In this document: piece after piece, positions 42,857-52,247 of the stretch
Layout: each line of letters opens with the position of its first letter
Numbering within the stretch: position 1 is the stretch's first letter
Origin: Sphingomonadales bacterium
Lineage (GTDB): Bacteria > Pseudomonadota > Alphaproteobacteria > Sphingomonadales > Sphingomonadaceae
Direction: 5' to 3'
NCBI GenBank assembly: GCA_009995225.1
Contig: JAACPW010000009.1
Coordinates: 1 to 64,000 of the forward strand
DNA: 64,000 bases
Position numbers and translations under genes: made by a program
Notes under the pieces: model-generated
What the model saw: only the letters and a program-made list of their open reading frames with translations
The model's database searches: none
Told to the model about the DNA's origin: nothing

Positions 42857-43653
42857 CACAAGCCGCGGCCTTTCCCGCGCGCCTGATGGTGGCCACTCCG
42901 CTCTATGGCGGGGCTGAGGCTGACTATCTGCGCGCCGTGGTCGGGCTGACGGGCGCAGCGGAGCGGGCAGGGGTTGCGTGCCGCTTCGCGTGGCTCAGCA
43001 ACAATGCCTCGATCAGCCGTGCACGCAACGTGCTGTGTGCAGCCTTCCTGCAATCGGATGCGACGCATCTGATGTTCGTGGACGGCGATATCGGCTTTGC
43101 GCCCGAAGATGTGCTGAATTGCCTGGCACGGATGCAGGCCGATGCGGCACTTGCCGTGATCGGCGCGCCGTGCCCCAAGCGGCAGGTCAACTGGAACCTT
43201 GTCGCTTCGGCAGCGGCAAGGGGGCTGGCCGATGACAACCCTGCGGCGCTGGAGCGGTTTTCGGGCGTGTTTGCGCTCGACCTGCTTGATGCAGGTGGCG
43301 AGTTCCGGCTCGACCAGCCGATTGAGCTTGCGCGCGTGGGCACCGGCCTGATGATCGTGCGCCGTGACGTGATCGAAAGCCTGTGCGCTCGTTATCCGGA
43401 ACTGCGATACAAGCCCGATGCGATCGACCGGGAAAGCGGGCTGTCGGGCGAGGACATCAATGCGCTGTTCCAGCCGATGATCGATCCGGAAAGCGGCCAC
43501 CTCATGTCCGACGATTATGCCTTCTGCCGTCGGGTGCGCGATGCGGGTCATCGCATCTGGCTCGCCCCCTGGATGCGTACCACCCATACTGGCCCTGCAC
43601 GATTTGCAGGCGCCCTTGCCGATCTCGCCGCGCTCAGCACGGCGCCTGCCTGA
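42853..43653 (+). CDS. Glycosyltransferase-like protein embedded in the gcv operon
   Basis: 266 residues. GT-A-type nucleotide-sugar fold features: N-terminal [44 protein letters not shown] (the DGD can act as the DxD metal site), [15 protein letters not shown] and a later [18 protein letters not shown]. Such proteins transfer a sugar, but the partner is unknown. GTG 42853 overlaps the gcvH stop by 4 bp, and gcvPA follows after 35 bp, so it is tightly inside the glycine cleavage operon under the riboswitch. Linkage to glycine metabolism is unexpected; it may simply be a passenger gene. Confidence 0.72.
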   Translation: MTQAAAFPARLMVATPLYGGAEADYLRAVVGLTGAAERAGVACRFAWLSNNASISRARNVLCAAFLQSDATHLMFVDGDIGFAPEDVLNCLARMQADAALAVIGAPCPKRQVNWNLVASAAARGLADDNPAALERFSGVFALDLLDAGGEFRLDQPIELARVGTGLMIVRRDVIESLCARYPELRYKPDAIDRESGLSGEDINALFQPMIDPESGHLMSDDYAFCRRVRDAGHRIWLAPWMRTTHTGPARFAGALADLAALSTAPA

Positions 43654-43688
43654 CCTTTTCACCCCCAGCCACGGAAAAGACCTCTCCC

Positions 43689-45074
43689 ATGCGCTACCTT
43701 CCTCTCACCGACACCGACCGGCAGGATATGCTGGCAAAAATCGGCGCTGCGAGCGTCGACGATCTGTTCGTCGATGTGCCCGAAGTGGCCCGCCTCGACG
43801 GCCCCATCCACGGCCTGCCCATGCACGCAAGCGAAATGGCGGTCGAACGCCATATGAAGAAGCTGGCGGCGAAGAACCTGGTGGCAGGCGATGTGCCCTT
43901 CTTCCTGGGTGCAGGCGCTTACCGGCACCATGTACCCGCCAGCGTCGATACCGTCATCCAGCGCGGTGAGTTTCTGACGGCCTATACGCCCTATCAGCCG
44001 GAAATCGCGCAAGGCACGCTGCAGGTCTTGTTCGAGTTCCAGACGCAGGTTGCGCGCCTTTATGGCTGCGCGGTGGCCAACGCTTCGCTGTATGACGGCT
44101 CCACCGCGTGCTGGGAAGCGGTCGCGATGGCGACCCGCGTGACCAAGCGTAGCCGCGCCGTGCTGTCGGGCGCACTGCACCCCCATTATGCGCACGTGGT
44201 CAAAACCATGGCGCACTTCACCGGTGATACCATTGCCGATGCGCAGCCCGCGATCACCGCCGAGCCTGATCTGGAAGGCCTGATGGCGCGGATCGACGAC
44301 GACACCGCCTGTGTCGTGGTGCAATATCCGGACATTCTGGGCCGCATCAGCGATCTGACCCCAGTGGCTGAAGCCGCCCATGCCAAGGGTGCGCTGCTGG
44401 TGGTGGTCAACACCGAGCCTGTGGCGCTGGGCGCGATCAAGAGCCCCGGCGAAATGGGGGCGGATATCGTGGTGGGCGAAGGGCAATCCCTGGGCGTGGG
44501 CCTGCAATTTGGTGGACCTTACCTCGGCCTGTTCGCCGTGCGCGACCCCAAGCACGTGCGCCAGATGCCGGGGCGCCTGTGCGGCGAGACGACGGATGCG
44601 GAAGGCAAGCGCGGTTTCGTGCTGACGCTGTCCACCCGCGAACAGCATATCCGCCGCGAAAAGGCGACCAGCAACATCTGCACGAATTCGGGGCTCTGCG
44701 CGCTGGCCTTCACCGTCCACATGACGCTGCTGGGCGAGCGCGGGTTGCGCGAACTCGCTGCTGAAAACCACCGCCTCGCCTGCCTGGCCGCCGACCGGCT
44801 GGCGCGCGTGCCTGGCATAAAGGTGCTCAACACAGCCTTCTTCAACGAGTTCACTGTGATGCTGGACGGCAAGCCCGCGCGCGAAATCGTGCGCGATCTG
44901 GCGGACCGCGGCGTGCTGGGCGGCGTGTCGCTCGGCCGGCTCTATCCCGGTGTCGAGGCGCTGGAGCACGCGTTGCTGGTCGCCGTGACCGAAACCACCA
45001 CCGAAGACGATATCGAGCGCCTCGCGACCGAGCTGGAAGCCAGCATCGCCGCCAGTTTTCAGGAGACCGTGTGA
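43689..45074 (+). CDS. gcvPA: Glycine dehydrogenase (decarboxylating) subunit 1
   Basis: 461 residues. N-terminal half of the P protein in two-subunit organisms: [52 protein letters not shown] and [12 protein letters not shown]. Forms a heterotetramer with GcvPB; structurally a PLP fold lacking the PLP lysine, which is carried by the other subunit. ATG 43689 lies after a ribosome-like GAAAAGA; the open frame runs further upstream but without sense. Its stop overlaps the gcvPB start. Confidence 0.96.
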   Translation: MRYLPLTDTDRQDMLAKIGAASVDDLFVDVPEVARLDGPIHGLPMHASEMAVERHMKKLAAKNLVAGDVPFFLGAGAYRHHVPASVDTVIQRGEFLTAYTPYQPEIAQGTLQVLFEFQTQVARLYGCAVANASLYDGSTACWEAVAMATRVTKRSRAVLSGALHPHYAHVVKTMAHFTGDTIADAQPAITAEPDLEGLMARIDDDTACVVVQYPDILGRISDLTPVAEAAHAKGALLVVVNTEPVALGAIKSPGEMGADIVVGEGQSLGVGLQFGGPYLGLFAVRDPKHVRQMPGRLCGETTDAEGKRGFVLTLSTREQHIRREKATSNICTNSGLCALAFTVHMTLLGERGLRELAAENHRLACLAADRLARVPGIKVLNTAFFNEFTVMLDGKPAREIVRDLADRGVLGGVSLGRLYPGVEALEHALLVAVTETTTEDDIERLATELEASIAASFQETV

Positions 45075-46630
45075 TGAACGCCCCCAACAAATCCGGCTGG
45101 AAGCCTGCCATGGAACTCTCCGAAGACGGCATGCACAACGGCCCCGCCACCACCACTGGCAACCGTGCCCTGATGCTCGAAGAGCCGTTGCTGTTCGAAA
45201 TCGGCCGCGCCGACGTGACCGGTGTCGATCTGCCACCGGTTGATACCGACGCGCCGACCCGTCTGGGCGGGCTTGGCCGTGCGGAGCCGATCGGCCTTGT
45301 CGGCCTGACCGAGCCTGAGACGGTGCGTCACTACACACGCCTCAGCCGCCAGAATTACGGGATTGATCTGGGCTTCTTCCCGCTCGGCAGTTGCACCATG
45401 AAGCACAACCCGCGCCTCAACGAGAAGATGGCGCGTTTGCCGGGCTTCGCCGACATCCACCCGCTTGCCCCGCAATCGACGGTGCAGGGCGCGCTGGAGG
45501 TGGTGCATCAGCTGGGTTACTGGCTGTGCACCCTGACCGGAATGCCGGCGGTGGCGATGAGCCCCAAGGCCGGCGCGCATGGGGAGCTGTGCGGCATCCT
45601 CGCGATACGCGCTGCGCACGAAGCCCGCGGTGATGCGCGCGAAGTGGTGCTGGTGCCCGAAAGCGCCCACGGCACCAACCCTGCCACCGCCGCCTTCGCA
45701 GGCTACCGCGTGGAAGACATTCCCGCGACGCCTGAAGGCCGTGTGGATGTTGCCGCGTTGAAGGACCGCCTCGGCCCGGACGTGGCGGCGGTGATGATCA
45801 CCAACCCCAATACTTGCGGCCTGTTTGAAAAGGATTTCCGCGAAATCGCCGACGCCGTTCATGCAGCAGGGGGTTATGTCTATTGCGACGGAGCGAACTT
45901 CAACGCCATCGTCGGCAAGGTGCGTCCGGGCGATCTTGGCGTCGATGCCATGCACATCAACCTGCACAAGACCTTCTCTACGCCGCATGGCGGCGGCGGG
46001 CCGGGTTCGGGGCCGGTGGTGCTGTCGGAGGCCCTCGCGCCTTATGCGCCGCTGCCTTTCGTGCGGCAGGATGCTGAAGGCAGCTTCTACCTCGTCGAGG
46101 AAGAGAACCGCGAAGAACGCGGCCCGACTTTCGGCCGCATGACCGCGTTCCACGGGCAGATGGGCATGTTCACCCGCGCGCTCACCTACATGCTCAGCCA
46201 CGGCGCCGATGGCCTCAAGCAGGTGGCCGAGGATGCGGTGCTCAACGCCAATTACATCCTGCGCTCGATGGAAGACATCCTCCACGCGCCCTTCGCCGCG
46301 AGTGGCCCGTGCATGCACGAGGCGCTGTTCGGGGATAAGGACTTCACCGAGGGGCTGACCACGCTGGATGTCGCCAAGGGCCTGATCGACGAAGGCTATC
46401 ACCCGATGACGGTCTATTTCCCGCTGGTGGTACACGGCGCGATGCTGGTCGAGCCGACCGAGACCGAAAGCAAGGCTGCGATCGACCAGTTCATCACCGC
46501 CTTCCGTGCCGTAGTGACGCGGGCGCTGGACGGGGACGAGGCGCTTAAAGCAGCACCTTACTATGCCCCACGGCGCCGACTGGATGAAACCGGCGCGGCG
46601 CGGAAACCCAAGCTGGCTTACGAAGGGTAA
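45074..46630 (+). CDS. gcvPB: Glycine dehydrogenase (decarboxylating) subunit 2
   Basis: 518 residues from ATG 45074 (a GTG three bases earlier is also possible). PLP-dependent decarboxylating subunit: FPLGSCTMKHNPRLNEKM, VVLVPESAHGTNPATA and the Schiff-base lysine K299 in INLHKTFSTPHGGGGPGSGP. Decarboxylates glycine and loads the aminomethyl group onto lipoyl-GcvH. Last gene of the riboswitch operon; a GC hairpin follows. lpd is not in the window. Confidence 0.97.
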   Translation: MNAPNKSGWKPAMELSEDGMHNGPATTTGNRALMLEEPLLFEIGRADVTGVDLPPVDTDAPTRLGGLGRAEPIGLVGLTEPETVRHYTRLSRQNYGIDLGFFPLGSCTMKHNPRLNEKMARLPGFADIHPLAPQSTVQGALEVVHQLGYWLCTLTGMPAVAMSPKAGAHGELCGILAIRAAHEARGDAREVVLVPESAHGTNPATAAFAGYRVEDIPATPEGRVDVAALKDRLGPDVAAVMITNPNTCGLFEKDFREIADAVHAAGGYVYCDGANFNAIVGKVRPGDLGVDAMHINLHKTFSTPHGGGGPGSGPVVLSEALAPYAPLPFVRQDAEGSFYLVEEENREERGPTFGRMTAFHGQMGMFTRALTYMLSHGADGLKQVAEDAVLNANYILRSMEDILHAPFAASGPCMHEALFGDKDFTEGLTTLDVAKGLIDEGYHPMTVYFPLVVHGAMLVEPTETESKAAIDQFITAFRAVVTRALDGDEALKAAPYYAPRRRLDETGAARKPKLAYEG

Positions 46631-46647
46631 GCGGACCCGGTTTCAGC

Positions 46648-47958
46648 TTATGATTTGGGAGGGGCGGGCCGTTGGTCCGCCCCTTCGTCTTCCGGCACCA
46701 CCACGATCCTGAACTGCTTGAGGTTCATGATCGCCAGATAGAAGCCGACCACGGTCAGCACGCTCGACCCCAGCACCGCAAAGCCCGCTCCCTGCGCGCC
46801 CTTCCAGCCGATCGCCGCTTCCAGCATCACCAGCGCAAGGACGGTGGGGAACAGGCGCACCAGGAAGGCCACATGCGCCTTGCCCGCGGATACCAGCAGC
46901 GATTCGAGGCTCGCCCCCACCAGTTCGACCGCACCGGCGATGCTGAGGATGATCATCGCCCAGTAAAAGCCGGTGAACTGCTCGCCCGCGATCAGGGCAA
47001 TGCCCGGACGGCCGAGCAGGATCGCTGTGATCACGGCGGTCACCCCCGCCATCGCGGCAATGTTGGCCATGCGCCGCGCGATGTCGACCGCGCCATCACG
47101 CGACTGCACCAGTTCGGGCAGGATCGCCTTGGAGATCGTCTGCGCCAGCGCGATCAGCGCCACGCCCAACTGGTTGGCGATGCGAAAACCGCCTGCCAGA
47201 TAAGCCCCGCCAAAGGTGCCGACCAGCAGGATCATCACCTGTTTGCCCGCCACCGCAAGGCTGCCCGACATATTGGTGGACAGCACAAACTTCCATGCGT
47301 CCTTGTGCCGTGAAGGGATGGTGCGCAGGCTGATCGATGATAGCGGCACCGGTTGCACCCGCGCGGCGACGATCCACAGCGCAATGGCCGTGCCCACTTC
47401 GGACAGGGCAAAGGCGAGGATGAAGCCGGTGACATCGGGCATCAGCCACCACGCCAGCACTGCGCCGGTCGCGCGGATCACCGGCTGCACCGCTTCAGCC
47501 CCTGCCGCTCTGCCATACTCCGAATGCAGCCGCAGCATCCCCGTGGGCGTGGTGCGGATCGTCAGCAATGATATCACGCAATATCCGAAGGTCAGCCACA
47601 TCAATTCGGTCGGCACATCGAGCCACAGGGGCGCGGTCAGCACCAGTACGGCCGATGCGAGCGTGCCGACCGCCATCGACACCCCGTCAAGCGCCACGGC
47701 AAACCCCGTCGCTTCTCGTGCGCGCGCCAGATCGATGCCGGGATTGTCGGGATCGGCCCCCCAGCGAACAATGAACTGCCAGGTCTGGAAGCTGGAAAAG
47801 CCGGTGATCGCCTGACCCAGCGCGATGATCAATGCGAAATGGCCGAAGCCGACCGTGCCCAGCGTGCGCGCGGCGATGGCGAGGTACACAAGGCTGAGCA
47901 CCGCGTTGAACCCGCGCCCGCCCAGCAGCCAGCCCATGTTGGCGAAAACCTGCTTCAC
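46648..47958 (-). CDS. Oligosaccharide flippase-like membrane protein (Wzx/MATE type)
   Basis: About 436 residues from GTG 47958 (VKQVFANMGWLLGGRGFN). Around 12 membrane segments, with the MATE/Wzx N-terminus LLGGRGFNAVLSLVYLAIAARTLGTVGFG and later LVGTFGGAYLAGGFRIANQ. Such proteins flip lipid-linked sugars across the inner membrane for surface polysaccharides. It stands alone, convergent with the gcv operon. The only other sugar-related gene nearby is the glycosyltransferase-like one at 42853. The track of hydrophobic segments is clear; the substrate is not. Confidence 0.85.
   Translation of the reverse strand: MKQVFANMGWLLGGRGFNAVLSLVYLAIAARTLGTVGFGHFALIIALGQAITGFSSFQTWQFIVRWGADPDNPGIDLARAREATGFAVALDGVSMAVGTLASAVLVLTAPLWLDVPTELMWLTFGYCVISLLTIRTTPTGMLRLHSEYGRAAGAEAVQPVIRATGAVLAWWLMPDVTGFILAFALSEVGTAIALWIVAARVQPVPLSSISLRTIPSRHKDAWKFVLSTNMSGSLAVAGKQVMILLVGTFGGAYLAGGFRIANQLGVALIALAQTISKAILPELVQSRDGAVDIARRMANIAAMAGVTAVITAILLGRPGIALIAGEQFTGFYWAMIILSIAGAVELVGASLESLLVSAGKAHVAFLVRLFPTVLALVMLEAAIGWKGAQGAGFAVLGSSVLTVVGFYLAIMNLKQFRIVVVPEDEGADQRPAPPKS
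46661..46683. terminator. GC-rich hairpin between gcvPB and the convergent flippase gene
   Basis: GGGGCGGGCC-gtt-GGTCCGCCCC forms a 10-bp stem with one G-T pair, 30 bp after the gcvPB stop and inside the last codons of the convergent flippase gene. Followed by TTCGTCTT, a weak U stretch. It could terminate the gcv operon. Confidence 0.45.
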
Positions 47959-47977
47959 GTCACCAATCCAATGCGTC

Positions 47978-47998
47978 GCCCCGTGCCTGACGCGGGGC
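47978..47998. repeat. REP-like palindrome, copy 1
   Basis: GCCCCGTG-cctga-CGCGGGGC, an 8-bp stem with one mismatch in the intergenic region upstream of the flippase. A second, perfect copy is at 48105-48125. Resembles the small GCCCCGTG palindromes dispersed in sphingomonad genomes. Confidence 0.6.
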
Positions 47999-48104
47999 CA
48001 GGCTTTTCTTCGCGGCCAATTCGATGTTCGATATCGAGGTTCACCCAGTGATCCGGTGGCGACCACCATCCTGCATCCAGCCCACGCGACAGAAAGGAAG
48101 CCGC

Positions 48105-48125
48105 GCCCCGTGTCAAGCACGGGGC
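48105..48125. repeat. REP-like palindrome, copy 2
   Basis: GCCCCGTG-tcaag-CACGGGGC, perfect 8-bp stem with a 5-base loop. Pairs with the copy at 47978-47998, about 107 bp away; the 107 bp between hold no gene, so the two form a small BIME-like unit. Confidence 0.6.
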
Positions 48126-48153
48126 CACGCGTGTCATGGTTGTTCTGCGTCGC

Positions 48154-49647
48154 TCACCCCATCGTCGGGATCACGAAAGCGTTGCTGCCATCCCCGCCGC
48201 CATCGGGCCAGCGCTGGGTCACCTTCTTGTTCTTGGTCCAGAACCGCAGGCCCTCGGTGCCGTACTGGTCGATATCGCCGAAGCCTGACCGCTTCCATCC
48301 GCCGAAGCTGTGATAGGCGACCGGCACCGGGATTGGCACATTGATCCCCACCATCCCGACATTGACCCGCGCGGCAAATTCGCGCGCGGCGTGGCCGTTG
48401 CGGGTGAAGATCGCGACGCCGTTGCCATACTGGTGCTCGCTGGGCAGGCGCACGGCTTCCTCGAAGTCTTTGGCGCGCACGATCTGAAGCACGGGGCCGA
48501 AGATTTCCTCCTTGTAAGAGCTCATCTCGGTCGTGACATGGTCGATCAGCGTCGGGCCGACGAAGAAGCCTTTCTCGTGGCCTTGCAGGCTGAACCCGCG
48601 TCCGTCGACGACGATTTCGGCGCCTTCGGCCTCGGCGGTGTCGATCCACTGTTCGATCCGCGCCTTGTGTTCGGGCGTGACAACAGGGCCGTAATCGGCA
48701 TCGGGGTCATTGGAGACGCCGATGCGCAAGGCCGCAATCGACTTGAGCAGCTTTTCCTTGAGGCGCTCTGCCGTTTCCTCGCCCACCGGGACGACCACGG
48801 GCAGCGCCATGCAACGCTCACCCGCCGAACCAAAGGCCGCGCCGGTGAGGTCGTTCACCACCTGGTCCAGGTCGGCGTCGGGCAATACGATCCCGTGGTT
48901 TTTCGCCCCGCCAAAGGCCTGCACCCGCTTGTTGTTGGCACTGCCGCGGCTGTAGATATATTGCGCGATGTCCGAGCTTCCGACGAAGCTGATCGCGGCG
49001 ATATCGGGATGGTCGAGTATCGCATCGACCATTTCCTTGTCACCGTGGACAACCTGCAACAGCCCTTCGGGTGCGCCCGCTTCAAGAAACAGTTCGGCAA
49101 GGCGCATCGGTACGGAAGGATCGCGTTCCGAAGGCTTTAGGATGAAGGCGTTGCCCGCCGCACACGCCATGCCGAACATCCACATCGGGATCATCGCGGG
49201 GAAGTTGAACGGGGTGATGCCCGCCCCGATGCCGAGCGGCTGGCGCATCGAATAGACATCGATGCCCGGCCCTGCGCCATGGGTATACTCGCCCTTCATC
49301 ACCTGCGGGATGCCGCAGGCATATTCGATCACTTCGAGCCCGCGCTGCACATCGCCGCGCGCGTCGGGCACGGTCTTGCCATGCTCGGACGAAAGCATTT
49401 CGGCCAGCGACTGCATGTTCGCTTCGACCAGCGCCTTGAAGGCGAACATCACGCGCGCGCGGCGCTGCGGATTGGTGGCGGCCCATTCGGGCTGAACGCG
49501 GCGGGCCGCAGCCACGGCCTGTTCCAGCAGCGCAGCGTCGCCAAGCGCCACTTCGGCCTGCACTTCGCCGGTCGATGGGTTCCAGATTTGATGTTTGCGC
49601 GTGGGCGCAGGGCTGTCGCCGACGATGAAGTGGTCGATCTGACGCAT
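48154..49647 (-). CDS. mmsA: CoA-acylating methylmalonate-semialdehyde dehydrogenase
   Basis: 497 residues from ATG 49647, with ribosome site AGGAGACA in front. ALDH family: VQPEWAATNPQRRARVMFAFK, PFNFPAMIPMWMFGMACAAGNAFILKPSERDPSVP and the catalytic region GSAGERCMALPVV. ALDH6 type enzymes form propionyl-CoA or acetyl-CoA from methylmalonate or malonate semialdehyde, with CoA as acceptor, in valine, inositol or thymine breakdown. No valine-degradation genes are adjacent. Cytoplasmic. Confidence 0.93.
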   Translation of the reverse strand: MRQIDHFIVGDSPAPTRKHQIWNPSTGEVQAEVALGDAALLEQAVAAARRVQPEWAATNPQRRARVMFAFKALVEANMQSLAEMLSSEHGKTVPDARGDVQRGLEVIEYACGIPQVMKGEYTHGAGPGIDVYSMRQPLGIGAGITPFNFPAMIPMWMFGMACAAGNAFILKPSERDPSVPMRLAELFLEAGAPEGLLQVVHGDKEMVDAILDHPDIAAISFVGSSDIAQYIYSRGSANNKRVQAFGGAKNHGIVLPDADLDQVVNDLTGAAFGSAGERCMALPVVVPVGEETAERLKEKLLKSIAALRIGVSNDPDADYGPVVTPEHKARIEQWIDTAEAEGAEIVVDGRGFSLQGHEKGFFVGPTLIDHVTTEMSSYKEEIFGPVLQIVRAKDFEEAVRLPSEHQYGNGVAIFTRNGHAAREFAARVNVGMVGINVPIPVPVAYHSFGGWKRSGFGDIDQYGTEGLRFWTKNKKVTQRWPDGGGDGSNAFVIPTMG

Positions 49648-49787
49648 GGGAATAATGTCTCCTGTCTGTGCCGCCCCAATGCCCCCCGCGCGGGCCTCAT
49701 GCAACCCTTGCGGCTCCCCTCAAAAATGCTGGCATCCGCGGATGCGGCAGGGCACGGTGTGCTTGCGACGAGATGGACAAGGGACGG

Positions 49788-50750
49788 ATGATGGGCAGTG
49801 GTAAGGGTTGGGTGGTGCGGATGGTTCTGATCACGGTAGTCGCTACGGCTTGCGCGATGATCGGGGCTTCGTTGGTAGCGCAGGACCAATCAGCCGCAGC
49901 TGACACCATCCTTGTTCCCGAAAGCCTTGAACTGGCCGCCACCGGATACACCTTTACCGAAGGCCCAGCATGGGACGGGGCGCGCCTGATTTTCAGCGAT
50001 ATTCCGGGTAATACTGTTTATGTCATGACCCCCGGCGATGCTGCGCCGCAGGTGCTCTACGCTCCCAGCGCGAATGCCAATGGTCACACCTTCGATCTGC
50101 AAGGCCGGCTGATCAACGCCGAACACGGCAGCGGCGCTATCACCCGCTGGACGCCGGAAGGTGGCCGGCAGGTGATCGTGGACACCTTTAAGGATAAGCG
50201 ACTCAACAGCCCCAATGATGTCGTGGTGCGCAGCGACGGGCTGATCCTGTTTACCGACCCGCCTTACGGCTTGGGCGAGCGGACAAGCGAGGTGGGGTTT
50301 TCCGGAGTCTTTGCCTTCGACGAGGCGATCGGACGCATGGTGTTGATCGATGATGCGCTGTCCCGCCCCAACGGCCTTGCTTTCTCGCCGGACGAGCGCG
50401 TGCTTTATGTCGGGGACACGGCCACACAAACGCTGTGGGCCTATGACATCGCGGAAGACGGTGCGGCATCGGGCAAGCGTCTGGTCGTCGATGTAACGGA
50501 TGACAGCAAGCCGGGACGGGTCGATGGGGTGCGGGTGGACACACAAGGCAGGGTCTATCTGACCTGTCCGGGCGGGCTGTGCGTTGTCGATCCGGTCAGG
50601 CGCGCGGTTGTGGCGCGGATGAAAACGCCCAAGCGCGCCACCAATCTTGCGTGGGGCGGGTCTGACTTGTCGGAGCTTTACGTCACCGCCCTGACAGATG
50701 TGTATCGTGTCAGAACGCGCGCGCGCGGGATCGGATCGTCAAGCCGCTAA
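49788..50750 (+). CDS. SMP-30/gluconolactonase-family protein with N-terminal signal
   Basis: About 320 residues from ATG 49788, which AAGGGA places correctly; ATG 49773 is an alternative. N-terminal hydrophobic stretch (WVVRMVLITVVATACAMIGASL) is a signal peptide or anchor. Six-bladed propeller of the SMP-30 type: FTEGPAWDGARLIFSDIPGN, LNSPNDVVVRSDGLILFTDPPYGL, NGLAFSPDERVLYVGDT and a C-terminal ATNLAWGGSDLSELYVTALTDVYRV. Glu in TEGPAW, Asn in SPNDV and Asp in FSPDE fit the metal site. Probably a periplasmic lactonase. Its stop overlaps the convergent peptidase gene by 4 bp. Confidence 0.85.
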   Translation: MMGSGKGWVVRMVLITVVATACAMIGASLVAQDQSAAADTILVPESLELAATGYTFTEGPAWDGARLIFSDIPGNTVYVMTPGDAAPQVLYAPSANANGHTFDLQGRLINAEHGSGAITRWTPEGGRQVIVDTFKDKRLNSPNDVVVRSDGLILFTDPPYGLGERTSEVGFSGVFAFDEAIGRMVLIDDALSRPNGLAFSPDERVLYVGDTATQTLWAYDIAEDGAASGKRLVVDVTDDSKPGRVDGVRVDTQGRVYLTCPGGLCVVDPVRRAVVARMKTPKRATNLAWGGSDLSELYVTALTDVYRVRTRARGIGSSSR

Positions 50751-52120
50751 TCCGACGCGATCAGCGTGATCTCCGTCTGTCGCCCGTCAATGTAGCGCAC
50801 GGTTTCGCCGTCGAAGAAAGCGTCTTCCTCGGTGCGGAAATCGACTCGCTGCCCGCCCCATTCGGGCACGTTCGCATAGGACGTCAGCTCGATCGACCAA
50901 GCCGTGTTCGCGCGGATCGGGCCTTCGCCGCGAGGGTCCGGGTTCTGGTTGTCCCAGAAACCGATGCTTGGCCCCGCGCCGTGGCCGTGGTGGCCGATGG
51001 GGTGGGTGTAGATCGACGGATCAAGGCCCGCAGCAATGGCATCGGCGCGCGCCTGCGCCAGAGCGTCGTTGCCGCTCCGGCCGACCTTGAAGGCGCGGGT
51101 CAGGTAATCCTGCACCCTGTTGCTGTTTGCCAGCCCCGCGCGCAGACCTGCGGGAGCCTCGGTCTCGCCCGGCTTGAGCACATAGGCGAGGTGCTGGGTA
51201 TCGGTGTTGAGCCGCAGATACGTGATGCCGAAATCGGTCCACAGCAGATCGCCCGGCTGGATCACTGTGTCGCCGTCGATCATGCCTTTCGCACCTTCGC
51301 GCTGGATCGCAACCGAGGGGTGGAACCACGGGTCAAGGCCCAGCGCCATCAGCCGGTCACGATACCACCATTGCACCTGCTGCGCCGTGGTCACGCCAGG
51401 GGTGATGACAGCCCGCGAAAAAGCCTCGGCGATCACGGCGTGCGCGGTGCGGACGATGGTGGGGTAAAGCGCCATCTCAGCCGGGGTGCGGGTTTCGAGC
51501 CAGCGGATCGCCAGCCCCTCGCCACTGGTGACGCGGTCATGCAAGGCGGCGGGCAGCTTCGCCATGAAGCGGTCATACTGGCTGAGCGTCATCCCGTCGG
51601 CAAACTGGGTGAGATCGGAGGAATTGATCGCGATCTTCTGCGGATCACGCGCCGCAATCAGATCCGCCACCGCTTGCCATTGATCGGGCTGGGTATCGGG
51701 ATCCCATGTTGGCGCAAACAGCCCGCCAAGGCCGTAGCGGCTGACGGTCAGGCGCTCGACCGGCTTGCCATCGCCCGGATCGTGAAACACCAGAATGGTG
51801 CGGCGGCGGGCGTGCATGTTTTCGGCATCGAGCATGGTGGCAACCACCGGATCTTCAAAATATTCGCGCGCGACCAGCAGCCACAGGTCGATCCCTTCTT
51901 CGCGCATGATCTGCGGGATCAGCGTTTCGAGCCGCTCGGCCAGGATGCGGTTTTCGAGGGTGGCACGGTCACGCGGGTTGAGGATTGCGGGCAATTGCGG
52001 CGCAGCTTCCTCGGTCTGGCTGAATGTCCGCGGCGCCTGCGCATGGGCGAGCGCGGGGACGGATGCGGTCGCTATCAGGCCTGCGATTGCGCCCAGGAAA
52101 ATGAAGTGCCGCGCGACCAT
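50747..52120 (-). CDS. Secreted M24-family peptidase (Xaa-Pro aminopeptidase-like)
   Basis: 457 residues with a signal peptide (FIFLGAIAGLIATASVPALAHA). Creatinase-type N-terminal domain (about 60-230), then a pita-bread catalytic domain: metal ligands appear in WTDFGITYLRLNTDTQHLAYV (two Asp), PIGHHGHGAGPSIG (His), WSIELTSY (Glu) and FRTEEDAFF (Glu). Removes N-terminal residues preceding proline from peptides in the periplasm or hydrolyses related C-N bonds. No regulator adjacent. Confidence 0.87.
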   Translation of the reverse strand: MVARHFIFLGAIAGLIATASVPALAHAQAPRTFSQTEEAAPQLPAILNPRDRATLENRILAERLETLIPQIMREEGIDLWLLVAREYFEDPVVATMLDAENMHARRRTILVFHDPGDGKPVERLTVSRYGLGGLFAPTWDPDTQPDQWQAVADLIAARDPQKIAINSSDLTQFADGMTLSQYDRFMAKLPAALHDRVTSGEGLAIRWLETRTPAEMALYPTIVRTAHAVIAEAFSRAVITPGVTTAQQVQWWYRDRLMALGLDPWFHPSVAIQREGAKGMIDGDTVIQPGDLLWTDFGITYLRLNTDTQHLAYVLKPGETEAPAGLRAGLANSNRVQDYLTRAFKVGRSGNDALAQARADAIAAGLDPSIYTHPIGHHGHGAGPSIGFWDNQNPDPRGEGPIRANTAWSIELTSYANVPEWGGQRVDFRTEEDAFFDGETVRYIDGRQTEITLIASD

Positions 52121-52247
52121 GCCCCTGCCCCTTTATGTTGCTGCATCGTTCTGGCGAAGGCGCGGGGCGGGATCAAGCGATTGCGCGATCAATTCCTGGT
52201 GTGTCGGCGCTTGCGGTTTGCGGTGGGCCGGGGCTAACACCTGCGGC

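Noticed and set aside
43659..45338. 559-codon minus-strand frame opposite gcvPA
   Set aside because: Antisense to a clearly recognised gcvPA; the translation is Arg/His/Gln-rich with no domain.
50981..52237. 418-codon plus-strand frame opposite the M24 peptidase
   Set aside because: Antisense shadow; the minus strand carries an intact signal peptide and the metal ligands of M24.
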